A stretch of DNA of 64,000 nucleotides from Spiroplasma culicicola AES-1. Its GTDB lineage: Bacteria; Bacillota_I; Bacilli_A; Mycoplasmatales; Mycoplasmataceae. A program made the translations under genes and the position numbers. How positions within the stretch are numbered: the first letter of the stretch is position 1; each line of letters starts with the position of its first letter. Below, in pieces: positions 1 through 9,405 of the stretch. A model generated the notes under the pieces. That model saw only the letters and a program-made list of their open reading frames with translations, had not been told where the DNA came from and searched no databases. The stretch covers positions 372,001 through 436,000 of the forward strand of contig NZ_CP006681.1 of NCBI RefSeq assembly GCF_000565175.1. Reading direction: 5' to 3'.

Positions 1-97
1 GGGGGTTGTTTGTTAGTAATAACATAAGAATTAAATGAATGAGTGAAAGAAAATAAAGAAAGAATGGATAAATAAATTATTTTAGGAAGGAAAAACC

Positions 98-1303
98 ATG
101 AAAAACATTCAAGAGAGAATTGAATGTTCTCAAGTTAGATGAAATAATAAATCTTGTCAAGAGAAATTTGGCATACATGATAAAGATTGTTTATGTCTTT
201 GAATTGCAGATTCAGATTTACCATTAAGTGATGAAATAAATAAATATTTAGTAGAAAGAACTAAACATCCATATTATGGATACAATACATTGGACCAAAA
301 CTTTATTGATAGTTTTTTAAAATATCACAAAGAAGTTAGAGGACAAGATATTGATTTAAAGGATGTATTCTTTACACCAGGAACGGTTTTTTCATTTTCA
401 AATGTATTGCAAGCAATTTCACAAGAAAATGATGGTGTACTAATGAATACACCGATTTATGCACCACTTTACAATGTATCAAGTTTATTAAAAAGAGAAA
501 TCAACATTGTTAGATTACAAAATATTGATGAAAGATTTTATTTTGATTTCCAACAAATTGAAAAGGCTTTTAAAGAAAAAAATATTAAAGTATTTGTAAT
601 GGTGAGTCCGCTTAATCCAAGTGGAAGAATTTGAGAACATGATGAACTAAAACAAATCGTTGAATTGTGTAAAAAATATAATGTCTACATTATTTCAGAT
701 GAGATCCATTGTGATGTAATTTTTGGGGATAAAAAATTTGTCTCAATGCTTGATTTTTTTACAGATTACAAAAATATAATTGTTTTAACTTCAGTTAATA
801 AAACTTTTAACATTGCAGGAGTGCAAGTTGGATGAGGAATTATTAAAGATAAAGAAATTTATAATAAAGTGAAAGAAACTTTAGCATTAACTCACACTAT
901 GGAAGTGCCAAATATTTTTGCACAAGCTCTAATGGAGGGATGTTTTAAAGAAGGAAACGATTTCTTTGTTAAATCAATGGATTTGTACAAGAAAAATTAT
1001 TTATGAATGAAAGAATATTTAATAAATAATATTGAAGGTATTAAAGTGATGGAATTAGAATCAACATTTTTACCTTACATTTGTTTTAAACAAACAAAAA
1101 TTTCTAATGAAGATATGAAAGATTTATTATGGCATAAAGCAAAAGTTTTAGTTCAATTTAACGAAGATTTTGTAGATGATGATAAATATTCATATTTTAG
1201 AATTAATGTTGCAACAACTTTTGAAATTATTCAAGAAGCTTGTTATCGCATTGCAACAGTAATCAATAATTTTAAAAAGGAGAAACTAACTAATGAAAAA
1301 TAA
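98..1303 (+). CDS. PLP-dependent C-S lyase, MalY/PatB type (cystathionine beta-lyase-like)
   Basis: A 401-residue fold-type I pyridoxal-phosphate enzyme. The family cleaves C-S bonds of cystathionine or cysteine, giving a thiol or sulfide, ammonia and pyruvate through 2-aminoacrylate. The pattern NKTFNIAG carries the Schiff-base lysine (about K235) and matches the SKTFNIAG signature of MalY/PatB better than ordinary aminotransferases. The motifs SPLNPSGR and SDEIHCDV, seen upstream, are the usual PLP-site segments. The start at 98 has a GGAAGG ribosome site seven bases ahead. The gene overlaps ridA by 11 bases, and RidA removes the enamine such lyases release. A general aminotransferase is the alternative. 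Substrate is inferred, family is clear. Confidence 0.85.
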
Positions 1304-1673
1304 AGTTATTAGTGCAAAAAAAGCACCAATTGCAATTGGGCCTTATTCTCATGCAGTCCAAGCAAATAATGGTATGTTATTTATTTCTGGTCAATTGCCA
1401 ATTGATCCTACAACTGGAGAATTTGTAAGTAAAGATATTAAAGAACAGACACTACAATGTCTAAAAAATGCACAAGCAATTTTGCAAGAAGCTGGTATGG
1501 ATATTGAAAATGTATGTAAAACTACAGTCTTTTTATCTGATATTGCTTATTTTGGAGAAATGAATGATGTTTATGCTCATTTCTTTGGTGATATTAAACC
1601 AGCAAGAAGTGCATTTGAAGTTGCTTGCTTGCCAAAAAATGCTAAAGTTGAAATTGAAATGATAGCAGCATAA
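1293..1673 (+). CDS. ridA: RidA family enamine/imine deaminase
   Basis: A 126-residue protein of normal RidA (YjgF/YER057c/UK114) length. RidA hydrolyses reactive 2-aminoacrylate and related enamines to keto acid and ammonia in the cytosol. The N-terminal segment AIGPYSHAV, the central LFISGQLPIDP and the late PARSAFEV with its conserved arginine are all present. The start lies inside the end of the C-S lyase gene, with AAAAGGAGA as ribosome site, so the two are translated as a coupled pair. This arrangement puts the detoxifying enzyme next to the enzyme predicted to make its substrate. A TATAAT at 1709-1714 suggests that the next gene has its own promoter. Confidence 0.93.
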   Translation: MKNKVISAKKAPIAIGPYSHAVQANNGMLFISGQLPIDPTTGEFVSKDIKEQTLQCLKNAQAILQEAGMDIENVCKTTVFLSDIAYFGEMNDVYAHFFGDIKPARSAFEVACLPKNAKVEIEMIAA

Positions 1674-1754
1674 TTTTATAAAAAATATAAAATCGGTTGA
1701 ATTAGTAATATAATAAATTTTGGTTAGTTTGACCGTTTTACCAAGGAGTAAAAA

Positions 1755-3080
1755 ATGAAGACAATAATTATTGGAGGAAGTGCCACAGGTATGGGTGTTG
1801 CTTCAAGGTTAAAAAGAAATAACCCTGAAGCGCAAATAGTTGTATATCAAGAAAAAGATTATGTTTCACTAGGAGCATGTGGATTGCCATATTTTGTATC
1901 AAATAATTTTGATGATAAAAATATGCTAATTGCAAGAACAATTGAAGCATTTGAAAAAACTGGGATTACAATTCATAACAATACTGTTGTTGAAAGAATT
2001 GATTTTGAAAACAAAACAATTTATTTTAATCAAGGACAAGATAGTTATGATGAATTAGTTATTGCAACTGGAGCCAAACCCTTTATTCCACAAATTGAAG
2101 GAATACTACTTGAAAATATTCACACAATTACAACATTAGAAGATGGTGTAATTTTAAAAGATAAATTTAACAATGATCAAAATATTAATAAAATAGCAAT
2201 CGTTGGAGCTGGATTTATTGGATTAGAAATGACTGAGGCCTTAAAAGAATTAAATAAAGAAGTTTATTTAATTGAAATGGAAGAAAGAGTATCACCAAAA
2301 GTTTTTGACAAAGAAATAAGTGATTTAATTGAAGATAAATTAAAGGAACACGATGTTCATTTAATGTTAAATTCAAAAGTGACAAAAATTATTGGAGATT
2401 CAAAAGTTGAAAAAATTTGTATTGATGATAATCAAGAAATTGCAGTTGATGCTGTTATTTTTGCAGCAGGGTTTAAACCAAACACCGATTTTATTGGCGA
2501 TCAAATTTTAAAACTAAGAAATGGTGCTATTTTAGTAGACCAAAAAGGAAAAACAAACATTGATCATGTTTGGTCTGCTGGAGATTGTGCATCATCAAAA
2601 GACTTTATTACAGGTGAAGATATTTATTCACCTTTAGCAACAGTTGCTGCAAAATTTGCAAGAGTTATTGCAGACAATATTTCCAATAAAGAAGCAATTT
2701 TTAGTGGATCAATTAGATCTGCAATTGTACGTGTTTTTGACTTAGAAATTGCAAGAACTGGAATTTCAGAAGTTGAAGCAAAACAAAAAGCAATTGATAT
2801 TAAAACAGTCTTTATTAAAGATAAAGATCATACACATTATTTAAAAGGACAAAGTGATCTTTATTTAAAACTAATTGTTGATGTGAAAAATAACGTAATA
2901 ATTGGAGGCCAAATGGTTGGGAAAAATAAATCAGTTTTAAGAATTGATGCAATAGCCACAATGATTTGAACTAAAGCACCACTTAATAGTGTTTTAGAAC
3001 AAGTTGATTTAGTTTATGCACCCCCATTTGCAAAAACAACAGATATTATTCACATTGCAATAAGTACATTATTAAAATAA
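1755..3080 (+). CDS. CoA-disulfide reductase / NADH oxidase-like flavoprotein
   Basis: A 441-residue pyridine nucleotide-disulfide oxidoreductase. Residues 1-14 form a FAD-binding Rossmann motif (IIIGGSATGMG) and about 150-160 a second, NAD(P)H-binding one (AIVGAGFIGLEM). The sequence SLGACGLPYF places the single redox cysteine at position 42, as in NADH oxidases, NADH peroxidases and CoA-disulfide reductases. SAGDCA near 275 is the second FAD-contact motif. One TGA (2967) is read as Trp and one Trp is TGG. The family either reduces O2 to water or peroxide with NADH, or reduces CoA disulfide. Sequence reading alone cannot choose. The symporter gene follows after 34 bases, so they probably share a transcript. 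Confidence 0.88.
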
Positions 3081-3114
3081 AAAAACGTATGGAAAGTAAA
3101 AGGAGGAAAAAAAT

Positions 3115-4773
3115 ATGAATTTTTTAGCCGAAGAAAATCGCGGTATTCTTGAAACATTTATTGCGATTAGTACATGACAAAGTTTGTTAGGAATTTTAAT
3201 ATTCATTGGTATTCAAGTTGGATTTTGAATTTTTTTAAAGAAGCAAAAGCTACAATTTATGTATAGAATACTAATTGGAATGGCAATTGGATTATTATTT
3301 GGAATTGTAATTCAATCAATTATTGGGTTTCCAGAATCATTGGGAGACTACGATGAACCAGGAAACGAATACTATTGAATTTATGAATTAAGTATTTGAG
3401 CAAACTTCTTTAAAAACGTATTTATTAATGGAGTTATGCTATTAACAATTCCAATTGTATTTGTGGCAATGTTTAGAGTAACTTCTAAACCAACTTCAAG
3501 AGGAGTTGGAAGAATTACATTAAAGGGGGGGTTATTCTTCTTATTTAATGTCTTTATTTCATTTACATTTACTTTTTTTGTGGGAGTGGCTGCAAAAGTT
3601 GGAAAAGGATTTGAATTAATTCCAGATGATGGATATGTAGGAAAAGATAATGTTCCTTTACCTCAATTAATTTGACAGTATATTCCAAATAACTTATTTG
3701 GATCATTGGCATCAAATGTTATTGTACCAGTAATGGTTGTTGGAGCATTAGCTGGAATTTCTGTAAGAATTTTATCTAAAAGAAAAACTGTTGAAATGGA
3801 AGCAATTCGCAAATCTATGGATACAGGTTGAGATATTATTATGTCAATGTTAATGACATTTATGAAAATTATGCCATTAGCTGTTATGTCAATGTTGGCA
3901 ACAGCTATCTTTACAAGACCAATTGGGTCATTAGCAACAATTGGAAAAGTAATTGGAATTGGATACTTGGGAATTGCTTTCTCAATTGGATATTTAACAC
4001 TTTTAGTTTTTGTATTTGGTTTAAATGTCAAAGGATGATGAAAACAAGCTTGAAAACCATTAGTTCAAGGGTTTGCAACACAATCATCAAATGCTACTTT
4101 ACCAATTACAATGTCAACTTTAAAAGAAGATATGAAAATTAATGAATCTGCAACTGGGACATTAGCTCCATTGTCAACAACTGTAGGATTAATTGCCTGT
4201 GCAGGGGTTCAAGCTGGATTAGCTACAAGTATTTTATGAACTGGTGATGGAAATGCAGTTGAAATAGGTTTATTACAATTTTATTTCTTAGGATTATTAA
4301 TTACTTTAATTGCATCTTTAGGAATTGCTGGGGTTCCAGGAACAGCTACTGTTGTAACTGTTGGAGTTCTTGGTGGTTTAGGATATGGAGCATTCATCAA
4401 TAGTGTTTTAGAAATTATTGCCCCACTTGATGGTTTATTTGATATGGGAAGAACCGGTGCAAACGTTTTGGCAGCTGTTGCTGTAACACCAATTGTGGCC
4501 AAATCTGAAGGTATGATTGAAAAAGACTCTCCGTTATTGAACGAAAAAGGCTTGTTTAAACAAGACCAAATTTTAAAAATGAGAGAGATAAAAGAGAATT
4601 CCTTAGAACAAATTAATAATTTAACAAAAACACTTGATAAACAATTAAGAAATAAAGAACTTGATAGTGCTAAAAAAGCTGAACTTAAAAAAGAGACAAG
4701 TGAACAAATTCATCAAATTAGAGCAAATAAAAAAGCTTCACTTCAAGAGATTAAAACTCAAAAATTACAATAA
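3115..4773 (+). CDS. Dicarboxylate/amino acid:cation symporter (DAACS), TcyP-like cystine transporter candidate
   Basis: A 552-residue, multi-spanning membrane protein of the SLC1/DAACS family. It carries the re-entrant loop motif ATQSSNATLPITM (family: SSSAATLP), the second loop GVPGTATVV and the transmembrane 8 motif DMGRTGANV (family: R-x-x-x-N-V). The N-terminal half with IGMAIGLLFGIVIQ resembles TcyP-type L-cystine carriers. About 85 extra residues at the C-terminus are charged and coiled-coil-like, longer than the family norm. AAAAGGAGGAA precedes the start. The context of a C-S lyase, RidA and a disulfide reductase favours cystine as substrate. Glutamate or aspartate remain possible. 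A strong terminator follows at 4785. Confidence 0.85.
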
Positions 4774-4784
4774 TTTATTAATAT

Positions 4785-4813
4785 AAAAAAATCTCACATA
4801 GTGAGATTTTTTT
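4785..4813 (+). terminator. Intrinsic terminator after the symporter gene
   Basis: A 13-bp perfect stem (AAAAAAATCTCAC against GTGAGATTTTTTT) with a 3-base loop, ending in a T run. It closes the 98-4773 gene group. Confidence 0.9.
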
Positions 4814-4837
4814 ATATTTTTGAAAATAATTGTACAA

Positions 4838-4866
4838 TTGACATTTTTTTTGACGATTACTATAAT
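4838..4866 (+). promoter_or_regulatory. Perfect consensus sigma-70 promoter
   Basis: TTGACA at 4838-4843 and TATAAT at 4861-4866 are separated by 17 bases, an exact match to the housekeeping consensus. The expected start point is near 4873, about 240 bases ahead of the ssb start codon. No open frame fills that distance, so the promoter makes a long leader or a separate RNA. Confidence 0.88.
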
Positions 4867-4872
4867 GGGGTT

Positions 4873-5111
4873 AAATTTTAAGTAGCTGTTAATTTATAAA
4901 AGACAAATAAAAACCCCAAGTATTTTTTATATTTTTGAATCGATTTAATTCTAAAAATATAACAATTGTTGTTAACTATCATAATTACAAATTCTTATTT
5001 GACATTATTTTGATTTTATTAAAACAACAATTCTTACTAATTGGATTTTTTCAATTAGTTTTTAATTTAATTGCAAAAAAAATGCAATTAAATCTTTGAA
5101 AGGAAGTATAT
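4873..5111 (+). ncRNA. Structured leader of ssb-smf, or independent small RNA
   Basis: This stretch has no coding frame but several inverted repeats. A hairpin spans 4928-4961 (GAAT/ATTC plus AT arms, one bulged T). AATTGTTGTT near 4964 can pair with AACAACAATT near 5024. ACTAATTG/CAATTAGT spans 5036-5059 with an 8-base loop. ATTTAATTGCA/TGCAATTAAAT spans 5065-5093 with a 7-A loop, just before the AGGAAG ribosome site. It could control ssb translation or hold a riboswitch class I do not recognise. Confidence 0.4.
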
Positions 5112-5417
5112 ATGAACAACGTAACTATTATCGGTCAAATTGAGGGAGTTCCTCAAATGATATATAATTCAAAAGCGGGAGATAAAAAATTATATAAATT
5201 TGTTTTAAGAGTTCCAAGAAATTTTAAAACAAAAGAAGGCACAGTTAGTGAAGACTTCATTAATGTTAAAGTTTGAAACAATGTATTAGGAGATGAATAT
5301 GATTATTTTGAACAATCTTATATTGGGATTGAAGGAAGGTTAGTTTCATTTGGCAATACAGATAACACAACTTATGGAAATGAACTTGTGGCAAATAAAA
5401 TTATTCATCTAAATTAA
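5112..5417 (+). CDS. Short single-stranded DNA-binding protein (SsbB-like)
   Basis: A 101-residue OB-fold protein. It opens with MNNVTIIGQIEGVP, the usual SSB first strand, and keeps FINVKVWNNV and YIGIEGRLVSF, the central strands of the fold. It stops after the OB domain and lacks the acidic tail and tip (DDDIPF type) through which full SSBs recruit partners. That is the design of Bacillus SsbB, the competence paralogue. The stop codon overlaps the start of the DprA-like gene (TAATG), so the two are translationally coupled. A standard SSB is probably encoded elsewhere. It could also be a phage-type or degenerate copy, but the intact frame and strong promoter argue for use. Confidence 0.85.
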
Positions 5418-6172
5418 TGGATAAAGTATTATTATATTTTTCATTAAAATATCATGGTGATTGAGACAAAATTTATCAAGCATTAGACAAAAAAGAAAAA
5501 ATCTTGCACGATCATCTTTCTTGAGTTGAACAAGAAATAAATTGCCAATACATTACAATTATTAGTCCCTTATATCCTAACTATTTAAAAAATACTTATA
5601 AACCTCCATTTGTTCTTTTCTATAAAGGAAATTTAGAATTATTGAGTAAATATCATCGAGCAATTGGAGTAGTTGGAGGAAGAGAATATGATGTTGATGG
5701 TCTAAAAACTTCAAAAAAAATTATTGATGAATTAAGTTATGAGAAAAGAATAATTGTAACTTATGAAAAATACGGTTTGAATAATGAAATCTTTAATTAT
5801 TGCAAGGAAGAAAATAAACAGCACATTTATTTATTAAAAAGTGGTATAAAAAACTATCTTCTTCAAAATGCAGAAGCTAAAATTAAAGATGAACAATTAA
5901 TTTTAAGTGAAGTCTATCAACTTGAAAATGATAATGTTGAATTGGAAAATCAATATGCATATCGTCTATTGTGTGGTTTAAGTAAAGGCGTTTTATTTAG
6001 CCAATTTAGTGATGATGATCATTATAATGAACTTATAAATACAGTTATTAATGAAGGAAAAGAATTGTTTGCTATTCCATTTACAAATACTGAATTCAAT
6101 GGAACCAATAAATTAATTAAAATTGGTGCAAAATTGACAGAAAATGCAAAAGATGTGTTAAATGAAATTTAA
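5417..6172 (+). CDS. DprA/Smf-like DNA processing protein, diverged
   Basis: A 251-residue protein. IGVVGGREYDVDGLKTS corresponds to the first Rossmann segment of DprA (family G-S/T-R-x-x-s-x-Y-G). The late GKELFAIPFTN segment corresponds to the family's vfAvPG strand. The central signature VVSGLARGID is missing or unrecognisable, and there is no C-terminal winged helix. Full DprA loads RecA on incoming single strands during transformation. Here the nucleotide-binding loop is so altered that function may differ. Two TGA codons are read as Trp near the N-terminus (WDK and WVE). The coupling to a tail-less SSB supports a role on single-stranded DNA. Confidence 0.7.
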
Positions 6173-6174
6173 AG

Positions 6175-6301
6175 TGCTATAATAAAAATGTGATAGAGAT
6201 ATCACACTTGTAAAGGTTAATACCTAATAATTTTTTAAACTAATCATTTTATTCCCGACACATGAATGATGAGTATAGGAGCACTTCGAGTGCTCTTTTT
6301 T
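6175..6301 (+). ncRNA. Candidate small RNA with extended -10 promoter and terminator
   Basis: An extended -10 element (TGCTATAAT, 6175-6183) sits at the end of the DprA-like gene, with no good -35. A transcript of about 110 bases would begin near 6190. It opens with the hairpin GTGATA-GAGA-TATCAC, whose loop is a GNRA tetraloop, and closes with GAGCACT-TCG-AGTGCTC (6279-6295) and six T. No credible reading frame lies inside. It ends well before the riboswitch, so it is a separate unit. Its size and strong ends recall the abundant MCS4 small RNA of Mycoplasma capricolum, but I cannot confirm identity from memory. Confidence 0.5.
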
Positions 6302-6357
6302 ATATTTATTTTTAATCATTGATTTTTAAAGTTATAATTATTTTGTAATTGATTTTG

Positions 6358-6417
6358 CTTATATAAGCCAACATATTGGGTTGGTGTCTCTACGATAGAC
6401 CTATCTATCTCTATAAG
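6358..6417 (+). promoter_or_regulatory. Purine riboswitch aptamer, guanine class
   Basis: P1 is CTTATA (6358-6363) with TATAAG (6412-6417). P2 is CCAAC/GTTGG with loop ATATTGG. The joining region 2/3 reads TGTCTCTAC, which keeps the two ligand-contacting uridines of the TTTCTAC core. P3 is GATAG/CTATC with loop ACCTAT, and GG in loop 2 can pair with CC in loop 3. The base before the 3' strand of P1 is C, the position that pairs with ligand, so it should read guanine-type purines rather than adenine. Related mollicute aptamers bind 2'-deoxyguanosine, but the joining region here resembles the guanine type. It lies upstream of a purine permease. Confidence 0.87.
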
Positions 6418-6436
6418 TTTTATTATATGACTTTCA

Positions 6437-6489
6437 ATTAAGCTCTATTAATTACATTAGTGATGCTAGAAATAGAGCTTAATTTTTTT
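6437..6489 (+). terminator. Riboswitch expression-platform terminator
   Basis: A 13-bp stem (ATTAAGCTCTATT at 6437-6449 and AATAGAGCTTAAT at 6471-6483) is followed by a T run. It lies 20 bases after the aptamer and before the permease, so ligand binding should lead to early termination. The 3' flank of P3 (ATCTCTAT) can alternatively pair with ATAGAG in the terminator. Confidence 0.8.
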
Positions 6490-6547
6490 ATTTTCAAATT
6501 AAGATATTTTTTATGCTTTTTATTTCTAGTAAATAAGGGAGAAAAAA

Positions 6548-7999
6548 ATGGAAGAGAAAAAGACAAAGTTTTCTGCTGAAAAAAGCAAAAATAGTGATCA
6601 AGTATCAAATTCAAGAATAGCCAGATTTTTTGGTTTTAGTAATCTTAAAACTACTTTTAAAAAAGAAATCATTGGAGGAATTAGTACCTTTTTATCAATG
6701 GTCTATATTCTTTCTGTTGAACCTTCAATTTTGGGAAACGCAAATAGTGTAACTGGTGAAGGGACTATGAATGCTGGGGGTGTCTTTGTAGCAACGGCTC
6801 TTGCTTCATTTATTGCCACATTTGTAATGGGATTAAGTGCAAATGTACCAATTGCATTAGCTCCAAGTATGGGAATGAATGCCATGTTTTCATATAATGT
6901 TGCCAATCAAGGAATTGGTTTTGAAGGAGCATTAATTGCTGTAATGATTTCTTCAATTATCTTTTGTATTATGTCAATTACTAAGTTAAGAGCAACATTA
7001 ATTAAAAGTTTACCAAAATCTTTACATTTAGCAATTGGAGTTGGAATCGGATTCTTTATTGCATATGTAGGAATATCAAATATTGGTTGAGTTGAAACAA
7101 GTAATGGATTACCTGTAGCTGACTTTTCTGATTTTAAATTAAATTATCCGGGAATAATTTTAGGAACAATTGTATTATTTGGATCAATTATTTTATTTTA
7201 TAAAAAATTCTTTGCCCCAGTTATTGTTATGATGCTGGGAGGATTTATTGTGGCAGTAATTTTAGCAAATACTGTTGATAATGAAGCAATTCAAAATTCA
7301 TTTGGAAGTGCTAAATGAGTTAAAGGTCAATGAGACTATTCAGAATTTAAAGGATTCTTTACAAATATATCAGATACTTATAAACAATTTATTAATCCAG
7401 AATTATGAAATAAACCTACAATGTATATCTCAATTTTTATTTTTATTATCTTAAATTTCTTTGATGCAACAGGAACTTTAACAAGTATTAATATCGAATT
7501 AAATCGTGAAGCTCAAATGGATAGAAAAATTCCAAATCGTGCTTTAATAATTGATGCAGGATCAACTGTTATGGGTTCTGCTTTAGGAGTATCTCATTTA
7601 GCATGTTATTCAGAAAGTTGTGTGGGAATTAGCCAAGGAGCAAGAAGTGGATTTTCAAATATCATTGTTTCTTTAGGGTTCTTGTTGAGTTTAGCATTAT
7701 TTCCAATCTTTAAAATGATGCCCAGTGCTGTAACTGGAGCTGCAACTGCCTTTATTGGAACAGTGATGATGAAATCAATTATAGATATTGAATGGGCCAA
7801 ACCAGAAGTTGGTTTAAGTGCATTCTTTATGATTTTATTTATGATTATTACTTACTCAATTGCCAATGGAATTGTAATTGGAATTATTGCCTATACAGTT
7901 GGTGCAATTGCTGTGGGAAAAACAAAAGAAGTTCACCCAATGATTTGAGTTTTGGACTTTGTATTTATAATTTATTTAGTAGCATATGCTTTTATATAA
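6548..7999 (+). CDS. NCS2/AzgA-like purine permease (guanine/hypoxanthine candidate)
   Basis: A 483-residue membrane protein with about a dozen hydrophobic spans. ALAPSMGMNAMFSY matches the conserved apGMGlNAyF segment of AzgA-type carriers, and FFDATGTLTS is the second family signature. The first 45 residues are charged and cytosolic. The family imports adenine, guanine or hypoxanthine with protons, needed by an organism that salvages bases. GGGAG precedes the start. The upstream guanine-class riboswitch and terminator imply repression when guanine is plentiful and make guanine/hypoxanthine the likeliest cargo. Several TGA codons are read as Trp. A 12-bp terminator follows at 8005. Confidence 0.88.
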
Positions 8000-8004
8000 T
8001 TATC

Positions 8005-8036
8005 AAAATATTCTTGTTATCAAGAATATTTTTTAT
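8005..8036 (+). terminator. Intrinsic terminator after the purine permease
   Basis: Stem AAAATATTCTTG / CAAGAATATTTT (12 bp), loop TTAT, then T residues. It ends the riboswitch-controlled transcript. Confidence 0.85.
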
Positions 8037-8185
8037 AATCATTTTTAAATACACTAACTTTTAAATCATATATTTGTTATTATTAACAGGACATATTTAA
8101 GAGAAAAACAATTGATTTTTAAATAGCTAAAAATTAATACATTTAATTAAATATTGTTAAAAAATAATGAAGGGAGGTTCTAACT

Positions 8186-9334
8186 ATGGAACTTAATTTT
8201 TTGTGTCCAAAATGTAATCAAGTTATTACAGAAAAGGACTTTAATCAAAATGAAAAGAGTTTAGCTCAACTAAAAGATTTCTTTCAATCTAAAGCAAACG
8301 CTTTTAAAACAAAAATTCGTCAAGAATTAGTTGTAGAATTTGAAAATCAAAAAGAAACTGAAATTCAATTAAAATTATCACAACAAAAATCTGCAATGGA
8401 CAAAATCATTAATGATTTAGAAGGACAAATTAAAAATTTTGAAAGTATTAAAGAATTAGAAATTCAAAAGAGAGCAAATCAAATGGCTAATGAATTTCAA
8501 GCTCAATTAAATCATCTTCAAGAACATAAGAATAGTTTAGAAAAACAAATCTTGAATTTTGAAAACCAAATTAAAACTTTTGAATTAACAAAAGATCAAT
8601 TAATTTTAAAAAGTCGTGAGGAATTAAGACAAGAATATGAACAAAAATTTGAAATAGCAAATAAACAAATTTTAGAACTAGAAAAATCTAATTCACAGTT
8701 TAAAGTAATTCAAAATAAAACTAAAGGGGAAAATTTTGAACATGATGTTGAAGGTGAATTGCGCAAAGTATTTACAGAAGATATTATTACAAAAATTACT
8801 TCACAAACTAAAAAAGCTGATTACCTTCAAGAAGTAAGAATTGACAATGAAGTAATTGGCAAAATTGTTTATGAAGTAAAAAATGCTGTTTGATCTTCAA
8901 CATGAGAGAAAAAACTTGTTGATGATATGGCCAGAGTTGAATCAAAATATGGAATATTAGTAGCAACAAGCTTTAATGATCAATATCGAGGAATTCCATT
9001 TAAAGTTTCAGATTACAGTCCAAATATCTTTTTAACAGATCCCGATAGTTTTACATTTGTGGGAAATATTATTAGAAGTTTAATTAAAGCAGAAAAACGA
9101 TTACAAGAAAAATATGAAAATAATCAATCTTCTGAAAAAATTAAAGAATTTAATAATTGAAAAGAAACAACTTTTAATAGTGTAAGTAAGTTATTTGAAG
9201 AACAATTTAAACGTATTGAAGAAAATGAAAATTCAATTAAAAATAAAATTGATGACATAAGAATAGCAAGAGAAAAATTATATTCAAATTGAACTAAAGT
9301 AGTAAAGAACTTTATTGAAGGAATAAACATATAA
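8186..9334 (+). CDS. DUF2130 domain protein, coiled coil plus PD-(D/E)XK-like core
   Basis: A 382-residue protein. It starts with CPKC, half of a zinc-ribbon pattern. A long heptad-rich coiled coil covers about residues 25-180. A compact domain follows with GENFEHDVEGELRKVF, then KADYLQEV and KIVYEVKNAVWSSTWEKKL. The EVK at the end of a strand after a conserved D resembles the PD-(D/E)XK nuclease core, as proposed for DUF2130. The C-terminal 70 residues return to coiled coil. DUF2130 proteins are widespread and uncharacterised; DNA binding or cleavage is an inference. GGGAGG lies before the start and no partner gene is obvious. Confidence 0.75.
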
Positions 9335-9405
9335 AATTCCTTTTATGTTAATTTATGTTATGATAATACAAATTTAATTTAAAAAAGAAATAGGAGTGAA
9401 ATATA

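Noticed and set aside
1-97. Tail of a preceding gene at the window start
   Set aside because: No convincing coding frame; only AT-rich leader sequence with the ribosome site of the first gene is visible.
1768-1950. Minus-strand open frame inside the flavoprotein gene
   Set aside because: Leucine/phenylalanine-rich shadow of an AT-rich gene on the opposite strand; no ribosome site. Many similar minus-strand frames were dropped for the same reason.
3828-4142. Plus-strand frame overlapping the symporter in another phase
   Set aside because: Asn/Tyr/Cys-rich shadow; the symporter frame has clear family motifs throughout.
4867-4917. GGGGTT...AACCCC pairing after the 4838 promoter
   Set aside because: The GGGG lies before the expected transcription start, so it would not be in the RNA.
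6134-6183. TTGACA at 6134 as -35 of the small RNA promoter
   Set aside because: It is 38 bases from TATAAT; the extended -10 explains the promoter better.
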